Assembly (NCBI GenBank): GCA_016793325.1
Contig: JAEUKI010000077.1
Location: 62,001-126,000 of the forward strand
Origin: Myxococcales bacterium
GTDB taxonomy: Bacteria; Myxococcota_A; Polyangia; Polyangiales; Ga0077539
Direction of reading: 5' to 3'
Length of the DNA: 64,000 nt
Positions 51,709 to 60,155 of this stretch are shown piece after piece (positions within the stretch are counted from its first letter, which is position 1; the number at the start of each line of letters is the position of its first letter). The position numbers were made by a program, and so were the translations under genes. Under the pieces are notes generated by a model that was not told where the DNA came from, did no database searches, and saw only the letters and a program-made list of their open reading frames with translations.

Positions 51709-52710
51709 ATGGGCTTCTCGGTCGCCACCTTCAACGTCAAAGACCTCCTCGACGAGAGCACGCCCCCGCTCGACGAGGACCCTCAAGCATCACGGAAGCT
51801 CTATCGCGCGAAGCTCGAGGCGATCGCTCCGATGCTCCGACGCGTCGACGCCGACGTCGTCGCGTTTCAAGAGATCGCCAACAAGCGCGTGCTCGACGAC
51901 CTGAAGGCGCTGCTCCCTTCGCGCAACGAGCGGCCGCACGGCGGCTACCTCGCGTCCGCAGCGGGCTCTCCCGATCGGCGCGGGATCGCGTGCGGGATCC
52001 TCTCGCGGTTTCCCGTGATCGCGACCTGCGATCACCGCCCGAAGGACCTCGAGTTTCCGTCGTTTCGCGCGGGGGACGCGAGGCCGTTTCCCTCCGAGCG
52101 CGTGTACGCCCACCGCGGCGTGCTCGAAGCGCAGCTCGCGCTTCCCGATGGATCGAAGCTCGTCGTGCTCAACCTCCACTTGAAGAGCAACCTGCCGATC
52201 CCGCTCGAAGACGAGCACGCGCAGCCGGTGCCCTTCGACGGTCACCACGCGCACGCAGAGGGGCTCGTTCGCTCGCTCGTCACGCGGGTGTCCGAGGCGC
52301 TCTTCGTTCGAAAGCTCGTCGACGTGTGGCTCGACACCGACCCCAACGTCTCGCTCGTCGTCGCGGGAGACTTCAACGACACCGAGCAATCGGTCGCGGT
52401 GCGCGCGGTGACGGGCGACCTCGTGTTGTCCGCCGCGCAGGGAGGCGCGATTCGACCGGGAGACGCGTTCGCGGGGCGAGGGCTCGTTCCGTGCGCGAGG
52501 GCGGTGCCCGCAGAGCAGCGGTACTCCGTCGCCTTTCGCGGAACGGTCGCGCAGATCGATCACCTGCTCGTGTCGCGCGCGCTGTGGGGCCGCTTCTCGA
52601 AGGCACACTTTTTCAACGAGACGCTGCTCGAGGACCTCGCCGCGCAGGGGCCGGGCGGCGTGGGCTCGCTCGCGAGCGATCACGCTCCCTTGCGCGCAGA
52701 GTTCTTGTGA
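51709..52710 (+). CDS. endonuclease/exonuclease/phosphatase (EEP) superfamily hydrolase
   Basis: A 333-residue cytoplasmic protein. EEP-fold catalytic motifs appear in order: SVATFNVKDLLD near 4-15 (metal-binding Asn), VVAFQEIANKR near 49-59 (catalytic Glu), LVVLNLHLKSNLP near 150-162 (NxHxK form), VVAGDFNDTEQSV near 216-228 (GDFND) and the final SLASDHAPLRAEFL (SDHxP). The set is complete, so it is probably an active Mg-dependent phosphodiesterase; substrate (DNA, nucleotide or lipid head group) is not determined. There is no signal peptide. The 174 bp upstream hold no recognised feature. Confidence 0.9.
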   Translation: MGFSVATFNVKDLLDESTPPLDEDPQASRKLYRAKLEAIAPMLRRVDADVVAFQEIANKRVLDDLKALLPSRNERPHGGYLASAAGSPDRRGIACGILSRFPVIATCDHRPKDLEFPSFRAGDARPFPSERVYAHRGVLEAQLALPDGSKLVVLNLHLKSNLPIPLEDEHAQPVPFDGHHAHAEGLVRSLVTRVSEALFVRKLVDVWLDTDPNVSLVVAGDFNDTEQSVAVRAVTGDLVLSAAQGGAIRPGDAFAGRGLVPCARAVPAEQRYSVAFRGTVAQIDHLLVSRALWGRFSKAHFFNETLLEDLAAQGPGGVGSLASDHAPLRAEFL

Positions 52711-52768
52711 TCGCCTGAGCTAACTCCCGCGCTGCTCCAGGAAATTTGCTCGATTTCACCCTCGCGCG

Positions 52769-53824
52769 TCAGCGCGCCGCGGCGGGCGTAAACCACGAGA
52801 AGAAGTTGTCTCGGGTGAAGTTCGTGAACGCGATGTTGATCGAGACCGACAGCGCTCGAACCGCGTGCCACCACCCCACGGGAATGAACAGCGCGTCCCC
52901 GGGCTCGAGCTCGACGTGCTTCCACAGCGGCTGCGGGTCGTCGGGCCTCGGGCGTTCGGGGTCCATCGCCGCGTACACGCCGCGCGCCCCGCGCTGGAGC
53001 GCGACCTCCGACGGGTGCGCGAGCCACACGCGTTTTCGCCCGTAGATCTGACAGAACAGGATGTTCGTCGTGTCGTGATGGAGCGGCGTGTACGTCCCGC
53101 GCGGCCCGAACCAGAGGGCCGTGCATCCGTCGAGTCGGCCGGGCTCTAGCAGCCCGTGATCCCATCGCACGTCGTCGTAGAGAGCGCGCATCGGCGCGCG
53201 CTCCATGTTGCGGTTGTTCGCGATGAGATAGAGGTCGTTCGAGACGCCCGCCGCGAGCACGCGCTCGGCGAAGGACCTCATCGACATGCGCTCGGTGTGC
53301 GCCTTGAAGTTCTGGTCGTACTCCGGGTCGCGCTCGCGTCCGATGCACGCCTCGATCTCGTAGCGCCCGAGCTCGTCGCGAAAGTACTCGGGCGTCCATC
53401 GCGCGACCGCCGGCCACTCGCGCGCGAAGCCCTCGATCACCACCGGAACGTTGTTCGCGTAGTACACGTCGAAGAACGCCTCGGCCGCGAGCCCCGAGGC
53501 CCGCGCGACCTTGTGCGGACGCGGCGCTGTTCGCTGCAAATCACGCTGCATCCGCGCCAACATCGCGAGCCGCTTGGCCTCGACGCGGGCCTCGCGCGCG
53601 ACCGCGAGCGCGGGCGAGCTCGCCACCGAGAGCACCTCGCGCCGCGCGATCTTCGAAGCGACGCCCTCGCGTTCGAGGTGCGCGACGATCGCGTCGACGT
53701 GAGCTCCCGCCAAGAGATTGTCGACGACCCATCGACCCCACGCGGGCGAGAGCGTCACTTCGTCAGGCGACGTCCGTGGTGCGCGGCGCTCGGGCGAGCG
53801 ACGAGTTGCGCGGCGAGTGCTCAT
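52769..53824 (-). CDS. cupin-like JmjC-domain protein
   Basis: A 351-residue protein of the Cupin_8/JmjC type, Fe(II)/2-oxoglutarate oxygenases that hydroxylate proteins or small molecules. The N-terminal 110 residues are basic and helical. The cupin shows VVIEGFAREWPAVARWTPEY, then the metal motif in YTPLHHDTTNILFCQIYGRK (H-x-D near 257-259) and the distal His in GDALFIPVGWWHAVRAL near 327, with an Asn-rich final strand. The three iron ligands are present, so activity is plausible. The substrate is unknown. Its stop is 58 bp from the convergent EEP gene. Confidence 0.88.
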   Translation of the reverse strand: MSTRRATRRSPERRAPRTSPDEVTLSPAWGRWVVDNLLAGAHVDAIVAHLEREGVASKIARREVLSVASSPALAVAREARVEAKRLAMLARMQRDLQRTAPRPHKVARASGLAAEAFFDVYYANNVPVVIEGFAREWPAVARWTPEYFRDELGRYEIEACIGRERDPEYDQNFKAHTERMSMRSFAERVLAAGVSNDLYLIANNRNMERAPMRALYDDVRWDHGLLEPGRLDGCTALWFGPRGTYTPLHHDTTNILFCQIYGRKRVWLAHPSEVALQRGARGVYAAMDPERPRPDDPQPLWKHVELEPGDALFIPVGWWHAVRALSVSINIAFTNFTRDNFFSWFTPAAAR

Positions 53825-53837
53825 GGCGACCGGGACA

Positions 53838-54245
53838 CTACTCGTCGCGCGGCGGAGGCATCGGCGCGATCACCGGTCGATCCTCGACGAACGCGTCGAC
53901 CATCGGCCGCGGAGTGACGTCCGTGGGGCTATCGGGCGTCTCGGTCACGTCGATCATCGGCGGCGGCGGCATGGGCGGCGGCATGGGCGGCGGAGGCGAC
54001 GTGTGATCTTCGTCCGTCGCGTCGGGCCGCGGCGGCGAGTACGTGTCGATGCCGGGCGTCATCACGGGGCCCATCGAACCGCAGCCGACGAGCAACGCGC
54101 TCGCCGCGGCGACGAGGGCCGCGCGCTTGACGAGCGGAGGCTCGCGAGGCGGCGCCGTGAGCGTCACGGACGCGTCCGAACGAGGGTCCGATGCAGATCG
54201 GCCACGACGCGCTTTGCTGTCTTTGTCGGTCGAACGTTTCGTCAT
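53838..54245 (-). CDS. Pro-rich lipoprotein
   Basis: About 135 residues from ATG 54245. The hydrophobic signal core LVKRAALVAAASALLVGC ends in a lipobox (LVGC). If translation starts at the ATG, a 40-residue basic region precedes it; a GTG at 54167 would give a more usual lipoprotein length. The mature part is low complexity: Pro/Met repeats (PPPPMPPPMPPPPM) between Asp/Thr-rich stretches. No domain is recognised. It lies 13 bp upstream of the JmjC gene on the same strand. Probably an envelope spacer-type protein. Confidence 0.62.
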   Translation of the reverse strand: MTKRSTDKDSKARRGRSASDPRSDASVTLTAPPREPPLVKRAALVAAASALLVGCGSMGPVMTPGIDTYSPPRPDATDEDHTSPPPPMPPPMPPPPMIDVTETPDSPTDVTPRPMVDAFVEDRPVIAPMPPPRDE

Positions 54246-54361
54246 CGCAGTGCTCGCTCGGTTGATCCGTTGCGCGGTCGCTCGTCGCGTTCGAGTTCGA
54301 TCTCGAACGCTCCGCGCTCCCAAAGAACCCAACGATACTACACCGCCCGCGCCCGCTTTCG

Positions 54362-55291
54362 ATGCCCTGGCGTCGTCCGTGCGACACTCTGCCCGTGGAT
54401 TCGGGCATCGACGTCGTCGTTCGCTGGTTCGCGGTGATCGTCGCCGCGACGTTGATCGCGCCGTACGCGCTCGCGGTGTTCTATCGCCGCGTCAACGAAG
54501 ACGCGTTCGGAGCGGTGCTTCGCAGGATGCTCGAGGCCCGCGAGCTCGCCCGCGCGCACAAGCTCGCGACCGTCGAGAGCGCTCCCGTCTTGGTCGCCAC
54601 GCGGGCCGCGCTCGCGCTGCTGCTCGACGGCTCGATCCTGCGCCGCGACGCAACAGACGACTATCGAACCGCAGGCGCGACCGTCGACCCCGAGACCGTG
54701 AAGCGCCGGCTCGCCGCGGCGTTTGTCCACGCGCTCGACGAAGCACGCAGGCACCGGTGGGTCCTGCGTGTGGTGGCGCTCGTCGGAGCGCTCGGGCTTG
54801 TGTTCGTCATCGTCGAGGGCCTGCCCCGTCGCGCGATCGAGCCGCTCGTCGTCGCCGGGGTCCTCCTCGTGATCTTCGGCGCGACAGCCCGCAGGGACAG
54901 GGCGGAGCGCACCGCAGCGCTCGCGATGCTCGCGAAGGTCGACGACGCCCTCTACGCGTGCGCGATGGGCGCGGCGCCGACGTCGCGCGCCGACGACGCG
55001 CGGTTCGTGTTGATCATCGACGAGCAAGGGAGCGCCAGCTACGAGGTCGCGCTGACCGAGATCGTCACGAAAATTGGCCGCGCGAGTTCGGCGACGATCA
55101 CGCTCGCATCCGACGACGTCGCTCGCATGCACGCCATCATCGAAGTCGACAACGACGTCGCGACCCTCGTCGACCTCGGCTCGTCGAAGGGCACGCTCGT
55201 CAACGGAACCGCGGTGAACAAACACGAGCTGCGCGACGGCGATCGGATCACGATCGGCCCGTACACGCTGACGGTGCGCCAGCGATCGTGA
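54362..55291 (+). CDS. membrane-anchored FHA-domain protein
   Basis: A 309-residue protein. The N-terminal helix WFAVIVAATLIAPYALAVFY (about 22-41), a helical cytoplasmic segment, two central helices (VLRVVALVGALGLVFVIVEG and VVAGVLLVIFGA, about 134-180) and a C-terminal FHA domain (about 215-307). FHA residues are present: VTKIGRASSATITL, VARMHAIIEV in place of S-x-x-H, and LGSSKGTLVNG. It should recruit phosphothreonine proteins to the membrane, linking to Ser/Thr kinases. A second FHA protein is at 41504-42430. Kinase partner unknown. Confidence 0.85.
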   Translation: MPWRRPCDTLPVDSGIDVVVRWFAVIVAATLIAPYALAVFYRRVNEDAFGAVLRRMLEARELARAHKLATVESAPVLVATRAALALLLDGSILRRDATDDYRTAGATVDPETVKRRLAAAFVHALDEARRHRWVLRVVALVGALGLVFVIVEGLPRRAIEPLVVAGVLLVIFGATARRDRAERTAALAMLAKVDDALYACAMGAAPTSRADDARFVLIIDEQGSASYEVALTEIVTKIGRASSATITLASDDVARMHAIIEVDNDVATLVDLGSSKGTLVNGTAVNKHELRDGDRITIGPYTLTVRQRS

Positions 55292-55762
55292 GATCACTGG
55301 CGACGCGCCGTTGGAAGAACGCTTGCTCACTCGGCACCTTGGCTGCCAACCAGCTGAAGTTGGGCGCAGCGAGCCGTTGCCTGTGCGCCGGGTGCGGCGC
55401 AGTCCGTGATCCGCGGCTGAGGAGGGGCGATCGTCGTGTCGGCGCCGCGAGAACGCGACGCGACCCAGCATTGTTGTCCCTCGCTGCTCTGTGCGCTGCA
55501 TGCGGCGCACAGCCTTGCGTTCGCCGCCCGCAACTCCGGATGGCAACGGGACAGATGTCGATTTCGCGCATGGTGGATGCGATGGGCGGCCCCCACCCGC
55601 GCTGCCGCTCACGTGATGCGCAACGCCCTGTGGGAAGCGGTCGAAGCGGCAGCGGACGACCACGGCAGCACGGTGATGGAAGCACGCGATGGGCGCACGG
55701 CTGAGCGCGCGAGCGTGGAAGCACGCGATCGGCGCACGGCCGGGAGACGAGCGCTCGCGTCG
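55292..55762. other. 471-bp non-coding stretch, possibly a decayed gene
   Basis: Between the FHA gene and the convergent ZU5-like lipoprotein gene no frame shows the strong third-position G/C pattern of its neighbours. Small frames here (for example 55327-55596 minus) have no recognisable motif. The only structure is a two-copy direct repeat at 55677-55740. It may be a remnant of a lost gene or a long 3-prime region; no terminator hairpin with T-tract was found. Confidence 0.45.
55677..55740. repeat. two-copy direct repeat, 39-bp period
   Basis: A 25-bp unit beginning TGGAAGCACGCGAT occurs at 55677-55701 and 55716-55740 with one mismatch. The period is 39 bp. It lies in non-coding DNA just downstream of the lipoprotein stop at 55763. 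No role is apparent. Confidence 0.6.
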
Positions 55763-57475
55763 CTACGCGCTGAACGGACGCACGCGGAAGATGTTGCGAT
55801 CGGGGCCGCCTTGCGTGGGCTGCGCGAACACGATGATGTGCGTTCCGTCGAAGCCGACTTGCACCGCGCCGTGCTCGGGGAGCGGCACCGCTTGCAAGCT
55901 GTTGTTCGCCGGGTCGAACACGAAGAGGCCCATCCCGAACGTCGCACCGTAGACGAACCACACCTTGTCGCTCGGATCGACGACGACGGATCGAAAGGCC
56001 GCTCCACTCATCCCGGGCATCGGGTTTGGAATGTTGAGCTGCGCGAGCGTCGGCGTCGCGGACGTGAGGTCCGCCATGTAGAGCGGCTGCGGCGCGTTCG
56101 CGCCCGTGAACCCGCTGACGACTAGCCGACGCGCGTTGGCGTAGAAGACGTTCGGAGTGCTCGTCGCCGACGCGGCCCCGGACTGGCCAAAGCCCCCGGC
56201 TCCGCCCGAGCCGACGTCGAAGAACAGCAGCACCGGCGGCGAGAGGTCGTTGATCGAAGCCGTGATCGATCCGTTGGTGCCGACGCGTCGAAGGATTCCC
56301 GCGCGAACGCCGGACAGCGACATGTCGAACGGCTGCGCCGCCTCGACGAACCACATTCCACCCGCGGTGCCGCGCTCGGAGCCGAGGAACGTCACGATGT
56401 TCGGCGCCGGTGCGGTCGCGGCGGCCGTTCGCTCGTTGCCGGTCGTCACGTCGCGATGCGACACGAGCGCGCCGTCGCGCCGATAGGCGCGCGCCGAGTT
56501 CATCGACAGCGGCGACCAGTCCGCGCCGATCGCGTCGCCGCTCGTGAACAAGCTCGTCGTCGGCAGCGGGTCGTTCGTCGCGCCGACGAAGCGGTGAAAC
56601 GCCTGCCCCGAGAAGATTCCACCCGTGTCGATCTGCGCCGCGCGCGAACGAGCTCCGAGGTCCGGCACGCGAGCGCTGTGCAAGAGCGCGAGGTCCGACG
56701 TCCGAAGCTGCATGGCCCGCGGCGGTGAATTCGTGCCCGCAGGGAGGCGCTCTGCGTACGTGACGAACCCGTTGCCGACGAGCATGCCCGACGCGTTCGG
56801 TCGAGGCGCGGGGTTGCCCGTCGTTCCGATGAGCGGCTCGAGGCAGAAGCCTCCCATCACCGAACACGGCGCGGGCGCACGGCCGATCGGCGGGTCGAAG
56901 AGCTGCACGTTGGTGCACGTCGCCGCGCCGCCACACAACTGCGCCATCGTCAGCGTCTGGCGCACGCGAACGCCCGCAGCCACAGTCGTGAAGCTCGTCG
57001 TTGCGATCACGACGCGGTTGGTCGACGTCGACGTAGGTTCGATCAACGTCCATCCGTCCGCGGTGCGAGCCCACACCTTGACGTCCTCGGCGTTGCCTCC
57101 GAACGCGTGGCGCGCGGCGACGTCGACCGGGAGGCGCACTTGCAGCGCTTGCGAGGGCGTCGCGCTCGACTCGAGCTGAAATTGAACGCCCACGCGGATC
57201 GCGTCCGGCGGCAACGGTGAGTGATCCTCGACGCGACGGACGCGCACCGTCGCGCTCGACGCGAGCGCCCCCGCAGGAACCGACAGCGCGAACCCCTCGA
57301 ACGCCGCGCTGCTCGGCGCTTCGATCACGCCTCCCGCGGGCCCCACGGTCGCCGTCAGCTCGCCAGCGTCCTCGTTGACCGTCACCTGCACGGCCACAGC
57401 AGCAGGCGCGCACGACACGGCGCCGACGGCCAAGAGCGCGCACGCAGCGCGATAGCTCCTCGATCGGTTGAACAT
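55763..57475 (-). CDS. large lipoprotein with ZU5-like domain
   Basis: About 570 residues from ATG 57475. The signal AACALLAVGAVSC is a lipobox. Residues 25-110 resemble a ZU5/beta-sandwich domain (ATVGPAGGVIEAPSSAAFEG, FALSVPAGALASSATVRVRR), a module common in secreted bacterial proteins. The remaining 430 residues are beta-rich with repeated short strands (VSGFTGANAPQPLYMADLTS, VVVDPSDKVWFVYGATFGMG, GLFVFDPANNSLQAVPLPEH), suggesting a propeller-like sensor or surface binding domain. No catalytic motif. A strong AAGGAG ribosome site supports the start; the frame upstream to 57580 is non-coding. Confidence 0.82.
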   Translation of the reverse strand: MFNRSRSYRAACALLAVGAVSCAPAAVAVQVTVNEDAGELTATVGPAGGVIEAPSSAAFEGFALSVPAGALASSATVRVRRVEDHSPLPPDAIRVGVQFQLESSATPSQALQVRLPVDVAARHAFGGNAEDVKVWARTADGWTLIEPTSTSTNRVVIATTSFTTVAAGVRVRQTLTMAQLCGGAATCTNVQLFDPPIGRAPAPCSVMGGFCLEPLIGTTGNPAPRPNASGMLVGNGFVTYAERLPAGTNSPPRAMQLRTSDLALLHSARVPDLGARSRAAQIDTGGIFSGQAFHRFVGATNDPLPTTSLFTSGDAIGADWSPLSMNSARAYRRDGALVSHRDVTTGNERTAAATAPAPNIVTFLGSERGTAGGMWFVEAAQPFDMSLSGVRAGILRRVGTNGSITASINDLSPPVLLFFDVGSGGAGGFGQSGAASATSTPNVFYANARRLVVSGFTGANAPQPLYMADLTSATPTLAQLNIPNPMPGMSGAAFRSVVVDPSDKVWFVYGATFGMGLFVFDPANNSLQAVPLPEHGAVQVGFDGTHIIVFAQPTQGGPDRNIFRVRPFSA

Positions 57476-57484
57476 AGAAAAGAA

Positions 57485-57490
57485 CTCCTT
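57485..57490 (-). promoter_or_regulatory. ribosome binding site of the ZU5-like lipoprotein gene
   Basis: On the minus strand AAGGAG lies 9 nt before the ATG at 57475. It fixes this start against the longer frame that begins at 57580. Confidence 0.7.
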
Positions 57491-57690
57491 CGAAGCCGCG
57501 CTGGATGCGCGATGCGTTCGAAGCGCTGCAGCGCGCGTGCCCACCCGAGCGCCGAGCGTCACCGACGAAATCTCTCGCAATTCCCTATCGAACAGCGCTC
57601 GCGAGCCGCGCGTTCATCGGCACAGCGACCGACACCGTGCCGACACGAGCGAGCGGCAACGGCTACGACCTCCGCTGCGACGCGACACCG

Positions 57691-58413
57691 TCACTCGCGC
57701 TGCGTGCTCGTGCAACGTCGAGCCCGACACTGCACTGTGTAGCCGCTGAACTCGTCGTCTTGCTCGGAACCGAAGCGCGGACGACAACCCAGCGCCCGGA
57801 GCTGCTGGACGAGCGCCTCGAGCGCGACCGCAGCGGTGGTGGAGACGGCCGTCGGCGATGCTCCAGCGTTTCGAACAACGCGACAGTCTTCGCGTCGATG
57901 GCAGCTTCGCTGGGCGAACAACGACCGCGCACGGTCGTGGAGCGGGACGCACGCCGCGCGCCGCACGCACCGGCCTTCGACGCACGCAGGCTCGCACGGA
58001 GGCACGCTCGCGCCGTCGCAAACCATCTCGGGCGGGGGAATGTCGAGCGGCGTCAACGCGCACCCGAGCGCGATCCGCTGCTCGCGCAACGCGCGGACCG
58101 CGGGGTTCTCGCGGTCGAACACCTCGCGATTGACGTAGACCGGAAACATGCATTCGGCCTGCTGGTAGCAGTCGCACTCGTCGTCGCGCTGACATCGCCC
58201 CGCGTGCGCTGCGCGCGTGTGATCGACGAGCTGAAGCAGCAACGACTCGCAGAGCGGCCGCCCTCCCGCGTCGGCCGTGTCCGCCAGCGCGCTGTCCACA
58301 GAGCGAGCCGCGCCCGCATCGAGCGCGGCATGCGCATGGTGAACGCTTGGGTTGCCGCGACATGCTGCGAGTGATGCGAGCGCGACGAGGAGGGTCGTCC
58401 CTGTGACGTTCAT
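57691..58413 (-). CDS. Cys-rich lipoprotein
   Basis: About 240 residues from ATG 58413. MNVTGTTLLVALASLAAC is a lipoprotein signal (lipobox LAAC). The mature protein has about 13 cysteines in CQRDDECDCYQQAECMFPVY, MVCDGASVPPCEPACVEGRC, the CVPLHD segment, RSCHRREDCRVVRN and TVQCRARRCTS. This dense pattern suggests several disulphides and a surface or periplasmic binding module. No enzyme motif is seen. It lies 11 bp after a second Cys-rich lipoprotein gene, so the two are probably co-expressed. The ZU5-like gene starts 215 bp downstream with its own ribosome site. Confidence 0.75.
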   Translation of the reverse strand: MNVTGTTLLVALASLAACRGNPSVHHAHAALDAGAARSVDSALADTADAGGRPLCESLLLQLVDHTRAAHAGRCQRDDECDCYQQAECMFPVYVNREVFDRENPAVRALREQRIALGCALTPLDIPPPEMVCDGASVPPCEPACVEGRCVRRAACVPLHDRARSLFAQRSCHRREDCRVVRNAGASPTAVSTTAAVALEALVQQLRALGCRPRFGSEQDDEFSGYTVQCRARRCTSTQRE

Positions 58414-58424
58414 GGGTGTGTTGT

Positions 58425-59042
58425 TTAGCCTGCGGGACCGCTGTCGCTGCACATGCTTCTCAGCACGTAGCAGTCGCTGCAAATTGCAAACGGGAGAACG
58501 CCCGACGGCTCGCAGCGAATCGTCCCACGCTCGCAGCGGCAGTCGTAGCCTTCGCGCACGTGCGGCGGGTAACAGGGAGGACGGCCAGTGCACGGATGGG
58601 GGCGGCTGTCCTCGAAGATGACCGTCGCTCGAAATCGACAGCTCGCGGGGTAGTCGCAACATGCCTCGAAGCCACCACAGTCCAGCGAGCCAGGGCTCCC
58701 GCGGACCTCGACGGACGCGGGGCACCGCAGGTCCGCGGTTCGCGACGTCACGCGCGTCTCCGATCGCCAACCGAACGGAGGCCCCCACTCGCAGACGCGA
58801 TCAGAGGCGTCGAAATCGGCGTCCTGCTCGGATGCATCGACGATCGCGTCCGCGTCGGCTTCGTCGAACGCCGCGCCATCGACAAGAGCGTCTCGCGTCG
58901 CGTCCGTCGTCACGTCTCTGGCGTCATCGCTGCTTGGCCGCACGACGAACGAACACGCGGCCGACGCCAGTGACGACACCACCACCACGGAGCGCACCAC
59001 CGCGTTGCTCGCTGCGCGCACCCTCCCCGTTCGACCCATCAT
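58425..59042 (-). CDS. Cys-rich lipoprotein with Asp-rich linker
   Basis: About 205 residues from ATG 59042 (MMGRTGRVRAASN); the next ATG at 59039 is equally possible. The signal VVRSVVVVSSLASAAC ends in a lipobox. An Asp/Ala/Thr linker (DVTTDATRDALVDGAAFDE) leads to a domain with 12 or so cysteines (LRCPASVEVRG, LDCGGFEACCDYPASC, CTGRPPCYPP, YDCRCERGTIRC, ICSDCYVL). Together with the next gene it forms a pair of secreted disulphide-rich proteins of unknown function. The upstream frame to 59810 is antisense to the next plus-strand gene. Confidence 0.75.
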   Translation of the reverse strand: MMGRTGRVRAASNAVVRSVVVVSSLASAACSFVVRPSSDDARDVTTDATRDALVDGAAFDEADADAIVDASEQDADFDASDRVCEWGPPFGWRSETRVTSRTADLRCPASVEVRGSPGSLDCGGFEACCDYPASCRFRATVIFEDSRPHPCTGRPPCYPPHVREGYDCRCERGTIRCEPSGVLPFAICSDCYVLRSMCSDSGPAG

Positions 59043-59163
59043 CGCTCGATGATCACAACGCCGTCGATTCGACGCAACTGCGCGCCGAGCAGCGCGAGCG
59101 CCGGCGTCGCGCACGTGCGGTCCGCCACGCAGCGCGGAGGCGCCGCGGTGTACAGTCTCGCGC

Positions 59164-60105
59164 ATGACGCCGGACGAGATGGAGAGCGCGCTCGCGGCAG
59201 AGCTCCGAACGCTCGCGGGGGTCGCTCCGGGCACCGAGCGCTTCGTCCTGCGGGCGGGGCAGCACACGATCACGATCACGTACCAACAAGCGAGCAGCGG
59301 CCCCTCGACGCTCACGATCGAGTCTCCGTACGACGACGCGACGCGCGTTCGCGCCGCGAGCGCACCCGGTCCGCTCCGAGCCACGCGCCCGCTCGACATC
59401 GTGCTCCGGCACGAAGACGACGAAGACCGCAGCGCGAAAGAGCGAGGGATCAACGTCGAGTGGCAGACGGGCGATCGGATGTTCGACGACGCAGTGTACG
59501 TGAGCGCGCCCACGCACAACGCCCATGTATTCGAGTCGGTCGTCAACGCGGCGGTGCGAGCCGCGGTCACCAAGCTATTCGCCCTCGGCTTTCGGCTCGT
59601 GCACCTCGACGACCACGGCTCGGTGCGCGCCGTTGTCACGGAGTTCTGGATCTCGAAGCCCGCGCAGAATCGCGGCCGCGACGCGGTCGAAGCGTTCGCG
59701 CAGCTCCTCGACGCGCTGCCGGTCGTCGTCGCATCCGGCGAGCGCCACGAGCCCGTCCCGTTCGAGAACACGACCAGCCTGTTCGCGTGGGGCGCGGGCG
59801 TGTCGGGCATGATCTACCTCGTCGCGATGATCGCGCCGGTGTTTCTTCGGGCGGATCCCAACGAGAATCTCCCGGGGTTTCTCGCGATCGTCGTCGGCCC
59901 GTGGGTCGCGTTGGCGCTCGCCCTCCCCGCGTTGCTCGTGGCCAAGCGGCTCCATGGCGCGCGCGTCACGTCGAGGATGATCGGGTCGTCGCGCGCGTCG
60001 ACCACCGGGCGTCGCGCGGGGTGGGCGGCGGGGTTGTTCGCGTGGTTCGTGCTCGCGACGTGCATTCACGCGGCGTCGCTCGCGCTGCTGGTCTTCCGAC
60101 GCTGA
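59164..60105 (+). CDS. hypothetical membrane protein
   Basis: A 313-residue protein. Residues 1-195 form a soluble, cytoplasmic-looking domain (YQQASSGPSTLTIESPYDDA, DIVLRHEDDEDRSAKERGIN, ALGFRLVHLDDHGSVRAVVT). Three hydrophobic helices follow (AGVSGMIYLVAMIAPVFL, FLAIVVGPWVALALALPALL, AGLFAWFVLATCIHAASLAL). No family is recognised. Its stop lies 10 bp before the first of two GGGCAGATCTGCCC-type palindromes. It is convergent with the putative DNA-binding protein gene. Confidence 0.7.
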   Translation: MTPDEMESALAAELRTLAGVAPGTERFVLRAGQHTITITYQQASSGPSTLTIESPYDDATRVRAASAPGPLRATRPLDIVLRHEDDEDRSAKERGINVEWQTGDRMFDDAVYVSAPTHNAHVFESVVNAAVRAAVTKLFALGFRLVHLDDHGSVRAVVTEFWISKPAQNRGRDAVEAFAQLLDALPVVVASGERHEPVPFENTTSLFAWGAGVSGMIYLVAMIAPVFLRADPNENLPGFLAIVVGPWVALALALPALLVAKRLHGARVTSRMIGSSRASTTGRRAGWAAGLFAWFVLATCIHAASLALLVFRR

Positions 60106-60115
60106 CGCCCCCAAA

Positions 60116-60149
60116 GGGCAGGTCTGCCCAAAAAAGGGCAGATCTGCCC
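60116..60149. repeat. two palindromes phased 20 bp apart (possible terminator on minus strand)
   Basis: GGGCAGGTCTGCCC (60116-60129) and GGGCAGATCTGCCC (60136-60149) have centres exactly 20 bp apart, the same spacing as in the array at 37583-37636. They lie between convergent genes, 6 bp beyond the minus-strand stop at 60156. Read on the minus strand the perfect copy is followed by TTTTTT (60135-60130), so it could also act as an intrinsic terminator. The upstream copies at 37583 lack a comparable T-tract on the coding strand. Confidence 0.7.
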
Positions 60150-60155
60150 CCTCGC

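Noticed and set aside
55327..55596. Small 89-codon minus-strand frame in the gap after the FHA gene
   Set aside because: No signal peptide, motif or codon-position bias; contains several Cys but no pattern shared with the neighbouring Cys-rich lipoproteins.
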